DNA of 64,000 nucleotides, taken from NCBI GenBank assembly GCA_964355945.1, contig CAYHGE010000003.1, positions 44,186 through 108,185 on the forward strand, given 5' to 3'. How positions within the stretch are numbered: the stretch's first letter is position 1; each line of letters begins with the position of its first letter. Shown here one piece after another: positions 25,201 to 37,000 of the stretch. This stretch comes from CAIVAT01 sp964355945. GTDB lineage: Bacteria > Bacteroidota > Bacteroidia > Bacteroidales > FEN-979. Both the position numbers and the translations under genes were made by a program. The notes under the pieces were generated by a model. It did no database searches. It was not told the DNA's origin and saw nothing but the letters and a program-made list of their open reading frames with translations.

Positions 25201-25783
25201 GATCATAAGAGATTTTCTGGGTTAAAGCACCAACGTTGGTTGGAAATCCGGTATAGGTAACAGGCACCGATACTGTTCCCAGCGGTGCAGAAATGATACC
25301 TATATGTGCCTGGGCAGCATTTCCCAGAACAGGACTTACAGCTCCGTTTGTGAAAGATCCGGTAAGGATATTGGGCAGACCTGCAACGATACTGGCTACT
25401 TCACAATTGGCTGGTTGAAAAGCGATAGGACTTGTTAACCCGTTGTATTTAAAGTTGAGGGTCAGCAATGTTCCCGGAGCCCATGTGTGGGGTGTAACAT
25501 TGGTCCAAAGAAGTGTAATTACATTTCCTCCGGCAGCACCTACTGTTAGGGAGCCAATGCCAGTTTGAAATCCAGTCACATTTTGAAATGTCAATACAGC
25601 GGGGTCAACCTGAATGTAGAATTGAAAGGAACCAATGGTGTTAAAACCGGTAACATTTAGGTTGACTGACACATTCTCATTAGGACTTGCTGTAACGGTT
25701 TGCAGCATTGCGGTGTATTGTCCGAAAGATAAAGATCCGAAAACCAACACCATCAGCAGTGTAAAAGTAAATTTTCTCATCAT
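22205..25783 (-). CDS. T9SS-secreted scaffold-like protein with four cohesin-like domains and a dockerin
   Basis: Signal peptide (about 1-22). Four cohesin-like beta-sandwiches follow (about 28-150, 155-280, 285-405, 410-530), each ending in a (F/Y)xNGxV-type strand. Next come a carboxypeptidase-regulatory-like domain (about 535-605) and a dockerin (about 610-665). Its second Ca-binding loop, DINQDGSVDNGD, is complete; its first, SVDQGD, lacks the full Asp/Asn set. After a 100-N gap (residues about 714-747) come beta-rich segments and a T9SS type A sorting domain (about 1115-1192, IYSNENTVFVNIP ... VYNMLG). Cohesin and dockerin in one chain allow self-association or assembly with neighbours. 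No enzyme domain is visible. Real length is uncertain because of the gap. Confidence 0.82.
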   Translation of the reverse strand: MMRKFTFTLLMVLVFGSLSFGQYTAMLQTVTASPNENVSVNLNVTGFNTIGSFQFYIQVDPAVLTFQNVTGFQTGIGSLTVGAAGGNVITLLWTNVTPHTWAPGTLLTLNFKYNGLTSPIAFQPANCEVASIVAGLPNILTGSFTNGAVSPVLGNAAQAHIGIISAPLGTVSVPVTYTGFPTNVGALTQKISYDPAKLTFISVTGTGSLLSGLNSNVAAGVITITKTNPLGMDINTSQLNLNFSYTTLVTTNVNFSTGCVISTVGAANIAVTYNNGRVDPGTPITSFASFAAITNAVQGQMVDVPLTFSGMPAGTNNFDVRLTYDNPRMSFIGVFDAVYPVTTSANGSSINILYTNAGAPSINMQFLVLRFMYNGVGTANVNFGAGTQFSNGSPVSVGYTNGSVTPAPATVNANIGSVNAVSPSSVAVPVTFTNIPVGTDIGAATMNIAFDASKLTYVNASNPYNATVQLTGNVLHIAWSSTTPVINYANPFITLNFNYAAVVGSEATQIIFKDGCQLANMVGTIVPANWNAGGVNLNVQYTLSGYVKYDNSPAANYALAGVTVYVKDGPEPVPPATTPVPSVIATATTDVNGFYTVNIYNGSYYLYASSSAQWISVDQGDVINLRRYIAGLPSTLDGNPLRIRAADINQDGSVDNGDVIPLRRRIAGLTPNPQYVAPDWMFQNPTVIINNANLPGTNFTGTLSGDVNGTYPNXXXXXXXXXXXXXXXXXXXXXXXXXXXXXXXXXXTLAASGNFLIEGDATGTGSFLNQGTLTVTGSTSVQRWVTANWTAGAPDATTIWHYVSSPVTGATINTFLGSMLNQWNEVNTKWDSLVWPTTLPLVPGVGYGLAKHAPDGLVTFNGGTLNNNASYSPAITLTGAYGSATGWNLLGNPYPCAISWNALTKSNVFGSVYTWNESGHNYVFYNGTTGTLAGGIIPAEQAFFVQALTNAATISIPAAAREHSGTMLYKNTIENLLKLKVKGNSAAEDFAFIHFRPEATSGFDFEYDTYKLFGLQDAPQLYSITPSEILSINSLPDAGSRPTVALGMKVGVNGTYTISASDLGTFAAGTDVYLEDLLANNVQDLNSNPVYTFSAATGDPEHRFNIHFAPVGVSENKPSSIKIYSNENTVFVNIPSDMKGNIVVYNMLGIEITSKAIQAYSVNKINLDVPTGFYLVKVGGNSNTTAGKVFIK
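23543..23642. other. Scaffold gap, 100 N
   Basis: There are exactly 100 undetermined bases inside the four-cohesin gene, between the dockerin and the C-terminal half. The frame happens to stay open across the placeholder. Confidence 0.99.
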
Positions 25784-25848
25784 GGTATTTATTTTTATTG
25801 TTATTAATTTTTATAGGTTCAGTGGCTTATATATATGATTGGTTATTT

Positions 25849-26937
25849 TTAATTGATTTTGATAATTTTTCGATTTGTTTCGCAAAAAGACGATTGGCCA
25901 TTAAATACATATTGGCAAAAGTAAATGCCTGCAGGCAACATTATGAAGTTATCTTCGACTTTATATTGCCCGGCCTTTTGCAGTTTACTGACAGGAATTT
26001 CCATGGTTTGGCCGGTCATGGAAAAAATCTTTATGGTGACATATCCATATTCAGGAACGGAATATTCAATGGTTGTTTTCTCAGAAAATGGATTTGGACT
26101 ATTCGTAAGATGTAAAATTGATCTTGAAGGTTGCCCGGCAATACCTGCGAGTGAATCAACAGATAAGATTGCCGAAGCTGAAACAAGAGCACAAGTGATT
26201 GGATTCAGCATACAACGGTACCTGAATTGGTTGTAGTTTACGGGAACCTGATTAATGACCAGGGTGTTTGTTTGTGTTCCGGCATAAAAAGATGATTCTG
26301 AAAGGTTTGTCCAATTAATTCCATTGTTTCTGCTCTCCTGCCAGATGTATCCCGAGGCATTGGGTGAAGAAACCTGAAATGCAGCGTTTGATTGCGGCGA
26401 AACAGTTTTATTTTCAGGTTCTGACGTGATTGTTGGCAAGGCTCCGAATACCGACCCGTTGGTGTAGTTTACAGTTATAATCTCAGGTGGTAGTGCAGCG
26501 TTGGCAATTTCACACTTGTCAATAATGAATTCAAGGTTACCGGTTTTCTTGATTACATCAAATCGCAATTTCAGTAAGGTTGTATTCATAAAGGTAGCAC
26601 CGGAGGTTTTACTCCAGACTATGGCGATCCGGGGAGGGTTGTAAAGCGAATTAAAAATGAGTCCGCTGGAAAGTTGAGGGTCGATGTTCTCAACGGAACT
26701 AAAGGAAAGGGAAAGAGAGTCGTATTTAATAAACAGGGTAATTGCGCCGATGTTCGATAAATTATTGCCGATAAGTGGTATGGACACAAAAGTGTTGTTG
26801 CAAATGCCTACTGTACCAAGTGTCAGTGACGGAGTTTGAGCATTTAAAAGCAAGCCGGAAAGCATAAGTGCAGTAATAAGGAACATTTTCCTTATTGCTG
26901 AGATACGATGAATTGTGCTTGTTTTTAAAAGATACAT
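25849..26937 (-). CDS. Secreted cohesin-like / Ig-like protein with T9SS sorting domain (362 aa)
   Basis: A signal peptide (to about residue 34, LLLNAQ) is followed by one cohesin-like domain (about 36-165, with IGAITLFIKYD and YTNGSV), an Ig-like domain (about 170-262, with FQVSSPNASGYIWQES and FRYRCML), and a T9SS type A domain (about 275-362, NSPNPFSEKTTIEYSVPE). The architecture is the same as the next gene upstream, so the two are tandem paralogues 21 nt apart. It is probably carried across the outer membrane by T9SS and may bind the dockerin-bearing proteins beside it. That pairing is inference. Confidence 0.83.
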   Translation of the reverse strand: MYLLKTSTIHRISAIRKMFLITALMLSGLLLNAQTPSLTLGTVGICNNTFVSIPLIGNNLSNIGAITLFIKYDSLSLSFSSVENIDPQLSSGLIFNSLYNPPRIAIVWSKTSGATFMNTTLLKLRFDVIKKTGNLEFIIDKCEIANAALPPEIITVNYTNGSVFGALPTITSEPENKTVSPQSNAAFQVSSPNASGYIWQESRNNGINWTNLSESSFYAGTQTNTLVINQVPVNYNQFRYRCMLNPITCALVSASAILSVDSLAGIAGQPSRSILHLTNSPNPFSEKTTIEYSVPEYGYVTIKIFSMTGQTMEIPVSKLQKAGQYKVEDNFIMLPAGIYFCQYVFNGQSSFCETNRKIIKIN

Positions 26938-26958
26938 ATAGAATTGATCGAATTGTTT

Positions 26959-27987
26959 TTAATTGCTTTTTATTGTTTTAATAATCTGATGGTATTCTTG
27001 ATGCGGGGTGGTCAATGTCAAGGTAACAAAGTAAATTCCCGATGACCATCCATTGGTATTTAATAATATATTGTGATGCCCTTTTTGTTGTGCAGGCAAG
27101 TTAATTTCAGTTATTTTCTCCCCCAGGAAGTTCATTACCTGAAGAAGGACATTGCCGTTTTCAGGAAGGTTAAATTCTGCATTTGCATGATCAGTAAACG
27201 GGGCAGGGGAGATAGAAAGATTTTTTATGCCAGGACCTGAATTGTTTTCAGTCGAGGTAAGTGCATCTACAGAAAGAACAGCTGCAGCTGAATTGGTCAC
27301 GCAGTTTCCTTTGGTTAAAACGCACTGATATTGATTTTTGTCAAACGACAGCGGTGTTGGAAAAATGGAGAGTTCATTGGTATTGGCACCAGAATAGACA
27401 CCCCCGTCTTCAATTGTAGTCCAGCTGGTTCCCTGATCAAGGCTCTCCTTCCAGAAATATGAAACGGCATTGGGTGAGGATACGGAAAATGAGACGCTGT
27501 TTTCTTCAATAATGGTGGAATCTTTTGGCTGAACAAACACAAGTGGCAGACTGGAATTTACAGCACCATTTGAATAGACTACAGGAATAACTGCCCCGAG
27601 AGGGTCGGCAATTTCACAACCAGTATTAAAAGAGACCGGGCTGGATTGGCCGTTGGACATGAATTTAAGGTCAAATAATTTTGAATTTAAAAAGGTTGAA
27701 GGAGTTGTACTACTCCATGCAAATGCAAGTTGAGCGGGTAAGGTCATCATATTCATGCTCATTCCGGTCAATTGCGGGTCGATATTTTCGATTGAAAGGT
27801 AGGTGAGATTAATTGTGTCAAACCCGATAAACAGGGTGATGGCTCCAACATTCGTCAAGGAGGCAGCCGTAACAGGAAGAAACACTTCCTGTCCTGCGCA
27901 GACCTCAATAGTATTAATATTGATGGTCTGCGCAGACAAGAAAGAGCACTGAATAAGTAAAAAGAAGAAAATTACTTTACTTTTCAT
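26959..27987 (-). CDS. Secreted cohesin-like / Ig-like protein with T9SS sorting domain (342 aa)
   Basis: This is a tandem paralogue of the 362-residue protein. It has a signal peptide (about 1-19, SFLSAQ), a cohesin-like domain (about 20-150, VGAITLFIGFD and YSNGAV), an Ig-like domain (about 155-245, SVSSPNAVSYFWKES and QYQCVL), and a sorting domain (about 255-342, ISPAPFTDHANAEFNLPE). The NPF of the usual sorting motif is APF here. It is first in the run 27987-21900, 95 nt after the giant adhesin gene and separated from it by a terminator-like hairpin, so it may have its own promoter. Confidence 0.83.
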   Translation of the reverse strand: MKSKVIFFFLLIQCSFLSAQTININTIEVCAGQEVFLPVTAASLTNVGAITLFIGFDTINLTYLSIENIDPQLTGMSMNMMTLPAQLAFAWSSTTPSTFLNSKLFDLKFMSNGQSSPVSFNTGCEIADPLGAVIPVVYSNGAVNSSLPLVFVQPKDSTIIEENSVSFSVSSPNAVSYFWKESLDQGTSWTTIEDGGVYSGANTNELSIFPTPLSFDKNQYQCVLTKGNCVTNSAAAVLSVDALTSTENNSGPGIKNLSISPAPFTDHANAEFNLPENGNVLLQVMNFLGEKITEINLPAQQKGHHNILLNTNGWSSGIYFVTLTLTTPHQEYHQIIKTIKSN

Positions 27988-28035
27988 TGTGACTCAGGCT
28001 GGAAGTGTTTTTATTCATTATTAATTTATAAGAAA

Positions 28036-28071
28036 GCAAGAGGGCAACAGAATAAACTGTCGCCATCTTGC
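28036..28071 (-). terminator. Hairpin downstream of the giant adhesin gene
   Basis: A 15-bp stem (28036-28050 with 28057-28071; 13 of 15 positions complementary, one more a G-U wobble in minus RNA) has a 6-nt loop. It starts 12 nt after the adhesin stop. On the minus strand it is followed by TTTCTTATAAATTAA, a weak T-rich tail. Confidence 0.55.
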
Positions 28072-28082
28072 TTCAGGTATTA

Positions 28083-31000
28083 CTACCGTGCAAAGATCAT
28101 TTTGTTAACCTTTACATACGTATCCGTTGTTCCAACTGCATCGATCCTGTACAGGTATGCGCCTGAGGAGAGACCGAGGTCAGCTGCATTAACAGCGATC
28201 GTGTAAGTACCGGCTTCCTGAACTGCATCAACAAGGGTGCGAACTGTCTTACCAAACATGTCGGTAATAACAAGAGTTACCTTGCCAGCTTCTGGAATTG
28301 TGTACTGGATCTTTGTGTTAGCGTTGAACGGGTTAGGATAGTTGAACATCGAGAACTCCTTAGAACCGCCAGCGGTAATAACCTTGGCCATCTTAAGGTC
28401 GAAGTTGTCGTACCTGATACCTGTCGGGCTTGCAAATTCACTTCCGGTGTTTACATTGAAAATTGAGGTAGCTTCAGCAAGAGGTGCTTTGGCTTTCACA
28501 GTCAGTGTAAAGAGCTGGTCGTTATTTCTAACCGACATTGGTTTGGTATCTGCCCAGGCAATCGCTACGTTACCATCTTCGATTACATACTTCATCTCAT
28601 CATTTGATGTAGCAGTAACGTCGATAACTTCGAAACGATCTTTGTCATAACCCATGAAGAGGGTCATAGCGCCGAGCTGAGCAACCATATTGCTTCTGAT
28701 TTCATAAGCAAATGTCTCTTCAACAGGTACAGTCATGGTTTCATTATCGATAACCGACAAGAAGGAGACTGCCTTCAGGCCTGTTGGGATATAGGAACCG
28801 TTAACGTCACCAGTGCAAAGACCTGCGAAATCAACAACAGCAGGCATAACTGATACAGTCGGCATTTCAAATTTCCAATCCCCTGCAGGGTAGGAGTTGA
28901 TTGAACCAACTGTACGTAATTTAACGTAGAGAGCATCCAGCGCAGTAACCGTAAGGCTGGCATTAACATCAGCAACAGTATGGAACAATCCGGACAGTAC
29001 TGTACCAGGATTGGCTGCTTCTAATTGGATCAGAAGAGCATCAGTTGCATTGTTACCACCCCAGGTTCCGTTAAAGGAAGCTTCGAGTTTGTAGTTGCCG
29101 GCAGGAACGTCAGTGAAGGCATAGTATCCCGGATCTCCCGTGTAGAGAGGAGGATTCATGTTAGGACCAGATACTGTTGTAGCAATAGTAACGTTGGTCG
29201 CAACATCCTTCAACTTGATGGTCACACCATTCAGCGGTGTATTTGGTAAGCCGTTCTTGTAAGATACGGTACCTGAAATACTGATTCCGAGCGGATTCGG
29301 GAGCATGGTGATATACAGTGTATCGCAACCAGTGCAGCCAGTAAGAGGATCGGTTTCGCAAACAATAATCATGGCGCAACCACATGCAGGATATGAATCC
29401 CATGTAACAGTGATGCAGTTTGAACCAGGAATGGTTGTATAGCTTCCGTTTAACACGGTCCAGGAATAGAGATGACCTGGGATAGCCGGTAATACACAAT
29501 ACTCATCAGTACCGTTGGAAACAACAGATACAGGTCCGGTAATTTCCGGAGCAGGTGCCTGGTTAACAACTACCGTCATGCTCTCGGTCAGGAAACAACC
29601 GTCGCACTTGGTGGCTGTTACAGTAACAGTACCTTGGAAACAGCAATTCCATTTAACCGTGATTTGGTTTGAATTCCAACCGCTTGTGATCGTACCACCA
29701 ACAACAACCCATTCATAGTCAACAAGACATCCTGTTGGAACGCCAACTGCGTTTGCAGTATATGTGAACTCTTCGGTTGTGTTACAGCATACAGGTGACG
29801 GGCCGCCGAGATCAATTGACCACATTGGAGGTTCGATTACCTGGTAGCTTGCAGTTGCCACACATGCGTGTGCATCAGTTACAGTAACAGTATAGACACC
29901 TGCGGTAAGTCCGCTGATATCTTCTGTTATTGCACCATTGCTCCAAACATATCCGTAGGCAGTTGTTCCGCCGGTTACAGTCAGATCAATAGCACCGTCG
30001 CTGCCTGTATAACAGGTAACAGTGGTGATTGAAGCTTCAAGTGACAATGCAGACGGTTCGTTGACTGTCCACATTCCGGTAGTTGAACATAAGTTGTGGT
30101 CAGTGACGACAACAGAATAGGTACCAGCAGTTAAGCCGCTGATGTCTTCCGTTGTAGCACCATTGCTCCAGAGGTATCCGTAAGGTACAGTACCACCGGC
30201 AACAGTGATATTGATAGAACCATCGCTGCCACCATTACATAAGACATCTGCAGGTACACCTGTAACTGTTAACAGAGCAGGGCTTGTTACTTCCCAGCTG
30301 CCAAACGCCTGACAACCATTGCCGTCAGTGATGGTTACAGCATATACACCGGCGATTAAGCCGCTGATATCTTCTGTGGTTTCAGCATTGCTCCATTCGT
30401 AGGTATAATCAGGTGTTCCACCTGTAACTGTAATGTCAACAGAACCATTTGCATCTCCGTAACACAATACTGGCGTAGGTGTGCCGGTAAGCGTTATGGC
30501 TGGTGGTTCAGTGATACACCAACTGCCTGTAGTCTGGCAATTATTGGCATCTGTTACAGTAACGGTATAGCATCCTGCAGTAATACAGCATGGGAGGTCT
30601 TCAGTGGTAATACCATTGCTCCAGAGGTAGTCATAAGGCTCAACCCCACCGGAAACAGTGACAAACAAGGCACCATTGTCAGCGCCATTGCATGTTACGT
30701 CTCTGATAATAGCATTGGTAATCACAAGCGCATCAGGCTGAGTTATACACCAGCTGCCAGTAATCATGCAATTGTTGGCATCCATGACAGTCACAGTGTA
30801 ACATCCTGCGGTTAAGCCGCTGATGTCTTCTGTTCCTGCACCTGTACTCCATGCATAACTGTAAGCTGTTGTACCACCTGTGACAGTGATGTTGATCGCG
30901 CCATTGTTGCCTCCATTACACAGGACGTTTGTAACGTCGGCGGTAAGTGAAAGTGCTGTTGGCTCGGTAACCTGCCATGAGTTTGTAATCTGACATCCGT

Positions 31001-34000
31001 TGGCATCGGTAACAACCACTGTGTAAACACCTGCGGTTAATCCGCTGATATCTTCTGTGATTGCTCCATTGTTCCATGCGTAACCGTAAACCGTGGTTCC
31101 GCCACCAACTGTGATGTCGATTGAACCAGTGCTGCCACCATTACATAATACAGCCGAAGGTGTACCTGTAAGTGTAAGAGCTGTTGGTTCGGTAACCTGC
31201 CAGGAGTTTGTAATCGTACAGCCGAGGCCGTCAGTTACAACCACAGTATAAATACCTGCTGTTAATCCGCTGATATCTTCTGAGGTGGCTCCGTTATTCC
31301 AGGAGTAGTTATAAGCAAGAGTGCCACCGGTAACGGTGATGTCAATGGAACCAGTGTTTCCACCATTGCAGAGAGCAGGGGAAGGAGTTCCAGTCAGCGA
31401 AAGTGCTGATGGTTCTGTAACAGTCCATTCACCAGTTTTCACGCAATTATGGGCATCGGTTACTGTAACATTGTAGGTACCTGCGGTCAAACCGGAGATA
31501 TCTTCAGATGTTGCACCGTTGTTCCACAGGTAACCATAAGGCATTGTGCCGCCGGTGACTGTGATATCGATTGCTCCGTCAGCGCCACCATTGCATGATA
31601 CATTGGTGATAATTGCTAACTGATCAATGATGAGTTCAGTTGGCTGGCCGATAAACCTTGAAGTAAAGGTATAGCAACCATGGGAATCTGTCGGTGTAAC
31701 AGTGTACCAGCCTGAGGTAAGTCCGCTGATATCCTGAGTAGTTGCACCATTGCTCCATAAGTAGGTATAAGGAGGAGTACCACCTGAGGCACCGCCTTCA
31801 ATATGACCATCGCTTCCACCGAAGCAACTTACGTCGGTTGTACTGCCAACCCAAGTGATATCGGAAGGCTCAGTAATCATCCAGCTTCCGGTTGTTGAAC
31901 AACCGTTTGCGTCAGTTACAGCAATCGTGTATGCCCCAGGATATAAACCGGAGATGTCTTCGGTAGTTTCCAGGGTGTTCCACATATAACTATAAGGTGA
32001 AGTGCCACCGGTTACGGTTACGTCGAGAGAGCCGTTGTGATTGTTGTTACAGTCAATTTCGGTTTCGATAGCTGTTACGCTAAGTGGCAGTGCTGGTTCA
32101 GATACAAAATAGGTGCCGGTGATCTGACATCCGTTTCCATCTGTAACAACAACAGTATATGTGCCAGAAGTCAGGCCGCTGATATCTTCAGAGGATGCTC
32201 CATTGTTCCATAAGTAACCATAAGCTAACGTTCCGCCACCAACAGTGATGTCGATTGAACCGGTGTTTCCTCCGTTACAAAGTGCAGGGAGTGATGTGCC
32301 GGTAAGTGAAAGCGCTGTAGGTTCAGTAACAATCCAGTAACTGGAAGTCACGCAGGCATTGGCATCGGTTACAACTACACTATACATACCAGCAGTTAAA
32401 CCGGTGATGTCTTCTGAAGTTGCGCCATTATTCCACAAATAACCATAAGGCATTGTTCCGCCGGTTACAGTGATATCTACAGAACCAGTGTTGCCACCGT
32501 TACAAAGAACAGGTGAAGCTGTGCCGGTAACTGCCAGTACTACTGGTTCGGTTACACACCAGCTGCCGGTAATCATACAGTTATTGGCATCCATTACAGT
32601 AACAGTATAGCATCCTGCGGTCAAACCGGTGATGTCTTCTGTACCTGCTCCGGTACTCCATGAGTAGCTGTATGCGGTAGTTCCGCCAGTAACAGTAATG
32701 TCGATAGAACCAGTGTTTCCACCGTTACAAAGAACAGGGGAAGGTGTGCCGGTAAGTGACAGTGCAGTAGGTTCAGTAACAGTAAAGTTGTTTGTTGCTG
32801 TACAACCCAGGGCATCCGTCACAACCACCGTGTAAGTACCTGCGGTTAAGCCGCTGATGTCTTCGGTGATTGCACCATTGCTCCATGCGTAACCATAAGC
32901 TGTGGTTCCGCCGGTAACAGTGATGTTGATTGATCCGGTGTTTCCACCATTACATAATACAGCAGAAGGAATGCCTGTAACTTCAAGTAATAAAGGTTCA
33001 GTAACAGTCCATTCGCCGGTTTTCTGACAACCTTGAGCATCGGTTACAACCACCGTATAAGTACCTGCGGATAATCCGCTGATATCTTCTGAAGTTGCAC
33101 CGTTGTTCCACAGGTAACCATAAGGCATTGTGCCTCCGGTAACTGTGATGTCAATTGTTCCGTTGGCACCACCATTACATGATACATTGGTAATGACAGC
33201 AACCGGATCAATAAGTAATTCGGTTGGTTGACCAATAAACCTTGAAGTAAAGGTGTAACAACCAACAGCGTCGGTAGGTGTAACAGTGTACCAGCCTGAG
33301 GTAAGTCCGCTGATATCCTGAGTAGTTGCACCATTGCTCCATAAGTAGGTATAAGGAGGAGTACCACCTGAGGCACCGCCTTCAATATGACCATCGCTTC
33401 CACCGAAGCAACTTACGTCGGTTGTGCTGCCAACCCATGTGATATCAGAAGGTTCTGAAATATTCCAGCTGCCGGTTGTTGTACAACCATTGGCATCGGT
33501 TACAACGATTGTATAATCACCAGAGTATAAACCGGTGAGATCTTCAGTTGTTTCCAGATTATTCCACAAGTAACCATAAGGAGAAGTACCACCAGTTACA
33601 GTAACATCGATGGCACCATTGTGATTGCCATTGCAATCAACATTGGATACGACGGCTGTTACGGCAAGAGGTAAAGCTGGTTCAGATACGAAATAGGTGC
33701 CGGTGATCTGACAGCCGTTTCCATCTGTAACAACAACAGTATATGTACCAGAAGTTAAGCCACTGATATCTTCAGTAACTGCTCCATTGTTCCATAAGTA
33801 ACCATAAGCTAACGTTCCGCCACCAACAGTGATGTCGATTGAACCGGTGTTTCCTCCGTTACAAAGTGCAGGGAGTGATGTGCCGGTAAGTGAAAGCGCT
33901 GTAGGTTCAGTAACAATCCAGTAACTGGAAGTCACGCAGGCATTGGCATCGGTTACAACTACACTATACATACCAGCAGTTAAACCGGTGATGTCTTCTG

Positions 34001-37000
34001 AAGTTGCGCCATTATTCCACAAATAACCATAAGGCATTGTTCCGCCGGTTACAGTGATATCTACAGAACCAGTGTTGCCACCGTTACAAAGAACAGGTGA
34101 AGCTGTGCCGGTAACTGCCAGTACTACTGGTTCGGTTACACACCAGCTGCCGGTAATCATACAGTTATTGGCATCCATTACAGTAACAGTATAGCATCCT
34201 GCGGTCAAACCGGTGATGTCTTCTGTACCTGCTCCGGTACTCCATGAGTAGCTGTATGCGGTAGTTCCGCCAGTAACAGTAATGTCGATAGAACCAGTGT
34301 TTCCACCGTTACAAAGAACAGGGGAAGGTGTGCCGGTAAGTGACAGTGCAGTAGGTTCAGTAACAGTAAAGTTGTTTGTTGCTGTACAACCCAGGGCATC
34401 CGTCACAACCACCGTGTAAGTACCTGCGGTTAAGCCGCTGATGTCTTCGGTGATTGCACCATTGCTCCATGCGTAACCATAAGCTGTGGTTCCGCCGGTA
34501 ACAGTGATGTTGATTGATCCGGTGTTTCCACCATTACATAATACAGCCGAAGGAATGCCTGTAACTGCAAGCAATAAAGGTTCAGTAACAGTCCATTCGC
34601 CGGTTTTTACGCAATTATGAGCATCGGTTACTGTAACAATGTAGGTGCCTGCGGATAATCCGCTGATATCTTCCGAAGTTGCACCGTTGTTCCACAAGTA
34701 ACCATAAGGCATTGTGCCGCCGGTAACTGTGATGTCGATTGTTCCGTTGGCGCCGCCATTACATGATACATTGGTAATGATTGCAATCGGATCAATAACC
34801 AGGTCAGTTGGCTGGCCAATAAACCTTGATGTGAAGGTGTAGCAACCAACAGCGTCGGTTGGTGTAACAGTGTACCAGCCTGAGGTAAGTCCGCTGATAT
34901 CCTGAGTGGTTGCACCATTGCTCCATAAGTAGGTATAAGGAGGAGTACCACCGAAGGCACCGCCTTCGATATGACCATCACTTCCACCAAAACAACTTAC
35001 GTCAGTAATGCTGCCATACCAGGAGATGTCAGAAGGTTCTGAAATATTCCAGCTGCCGGTTGTTGTACAACCATTTGCATCAGTTACAACGATTGAGTAA
35101 TCGCCAGGGAATAACCCGGTGAGATCTTCAGTTGTTTCCATGTTGTTCCAGAGATAACCGTAAGGGAATGTTCCACCGGTAACGGTCACGTCTATAGCAC
35201 CATTGTGATTGCCATTGCAATCAACATTGGTTGCTGTGGCTACAACAGTAAGAGGTAATGCTGGTTCAGATACAAAATAGGTGCCGGTGATCTGACAGCC
35301 GTTTCCATCTGTAACAACAACAGTATATGTACCAGAAGTTAAGCCACTGATATCTTCAGTAACTGCTCCATTGTTCCATAAGTAACCATAAGCTAATGTT
35401 CCGCCACCAACAGTGATGTCGATAGAACCGGTATTTCCTCCGTTACAAAGAGCTGGAGTTGATGTGCCGGTAAGAGACAGTGCTGAAGGTTCAGTAACAA
35501 TCCATGAGTTAGAAATTGAACAACCATTGGCGTCGGTTACAACTACATCATACACACCAGCCATTAATGTGGTAATGTCTTCTGAAGTTGCACCATTGTT
35601 CCATAAATAACCATAAGGCATTGTTCCGCCAGTTACAGTGATATCAACAGATCCATTATTGTCACCGTAACAAAGAACAGGAGTAGGTGTTCCAGTGAGG
35701 TCAAGCGCTGTTGGTTCAGTAACGGTATAGCTGTTTGAAATCTGACAACCGTTTCCATCAGTAACAACAACAGTATAAACACCAGCAGTTAATCCGCTGA
35801 TATCTTCTGTGATGGCACCATTGCTCCATGCATATCCGTAAGCGGTGGTTCCACCGGTTACGGTGATATCGATCGAACCGGTGTTGCCCAGGTTGCATAA
35901 TGCAGCTGTTGCAGAACCGGTAAGTGTCAGAGCAGAAGGTTCAGTAACGGTGAAGCTGGTTGTTTTCTGACAACCGTTTCCATCAGTTACAACCACTGTG
36001 TAGTCACCGGCGATTAAACCGCTGATATCCTGGGTGGTGGCTGTGTTATTCCAAAGGTAGGAATAAGCAGTGGTTCCACCAGCTACACTGAGGTCAATTG
36101 ACCCTGAGTTTCCACCGTTACAAAGAACAGGAGAAGGAGTGCCGGAAAGTACAAGCAGGGAAGGCTCTGTAACGAACCAGTAACCATACTTCATACAACC
36201 CATGGCATCGGTAACAGCTACTGAATATCCACCAGCAGTCAAGCCGCTGATATCCTGAGTAGTTGCACCATTGCTCCACAAATATCCGTAAGGTGCAGTG
36301 CCGCCATTTACTGTGATGTCGATTGCTCCGTTGTTGCCGCCATTGCATAATACATTGGTGATAACCGCGATTTCTTCAACAACGAGTAACGTAGGCTGAC
36401 CAATCACCCTTGAAGTAAATGTATAACAACCGACAGCATCCGTTGGTGTAACAGTATATGTTCCTGCTGTTAAACCAGAGATGTTCTGAGTTGTTGCACC
36501 ATTACTCCATAAATAGGTATAAGGAGGAGTACCACCAGAGGCACCACCTTCAATATGACCATCACTTCCACCGAAGCAACTTACATCAGTTGTACTGCCA
36601 ACCCAAGTGATATCGGAAGGTTCGGTAATTGTCCAGCTGCCTGTTGTTGTACAACCATTGGCGTCGGTAACAACTACTGAATAATCGCCAGGAAATAATC
36701 CTGAAAGATCTTCAGTGGTTGCAAGTGTGTTCCATAAATAACCATAAGGCATTGTGCCGCCGGTTACTGTAAGATCGAGCGACCCGTTGTGATTGCCATT
36801 GCAATTTACATCAGTTACCGCTGCAGTTGCAGCAAGGTCGGCCAATGGTTCAGTTACAGTGTAACTGTTTGTGATCTGGCAACCATTTCCATCAGTAACA
36901 ACGACAGTGTACACACCAGCTGTTAATCCGCTGATGTCTTCCGTAACAGCGCCTGTATTCCAGGAGTATCCATAAGCGGTTGTTCCGCCTGTCACAGTGA

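Noticed and set aside
22205..27987. Interpretation as a true cellulosome cluster
   Set aside because: There is no glycoside hydrolase, carbohydrate-binding module or dockerin-bearing enzyme within the window.
32621..34399. Identical 64-residue minus-strand frames at 32621-32815 and 34205-34399, and other long alternate frames inside the adhesin gene
   Set aside because: They are out-of-frame readings of the 1584-bp duplicated coding repeat; the identity comes from the DNA duplication.
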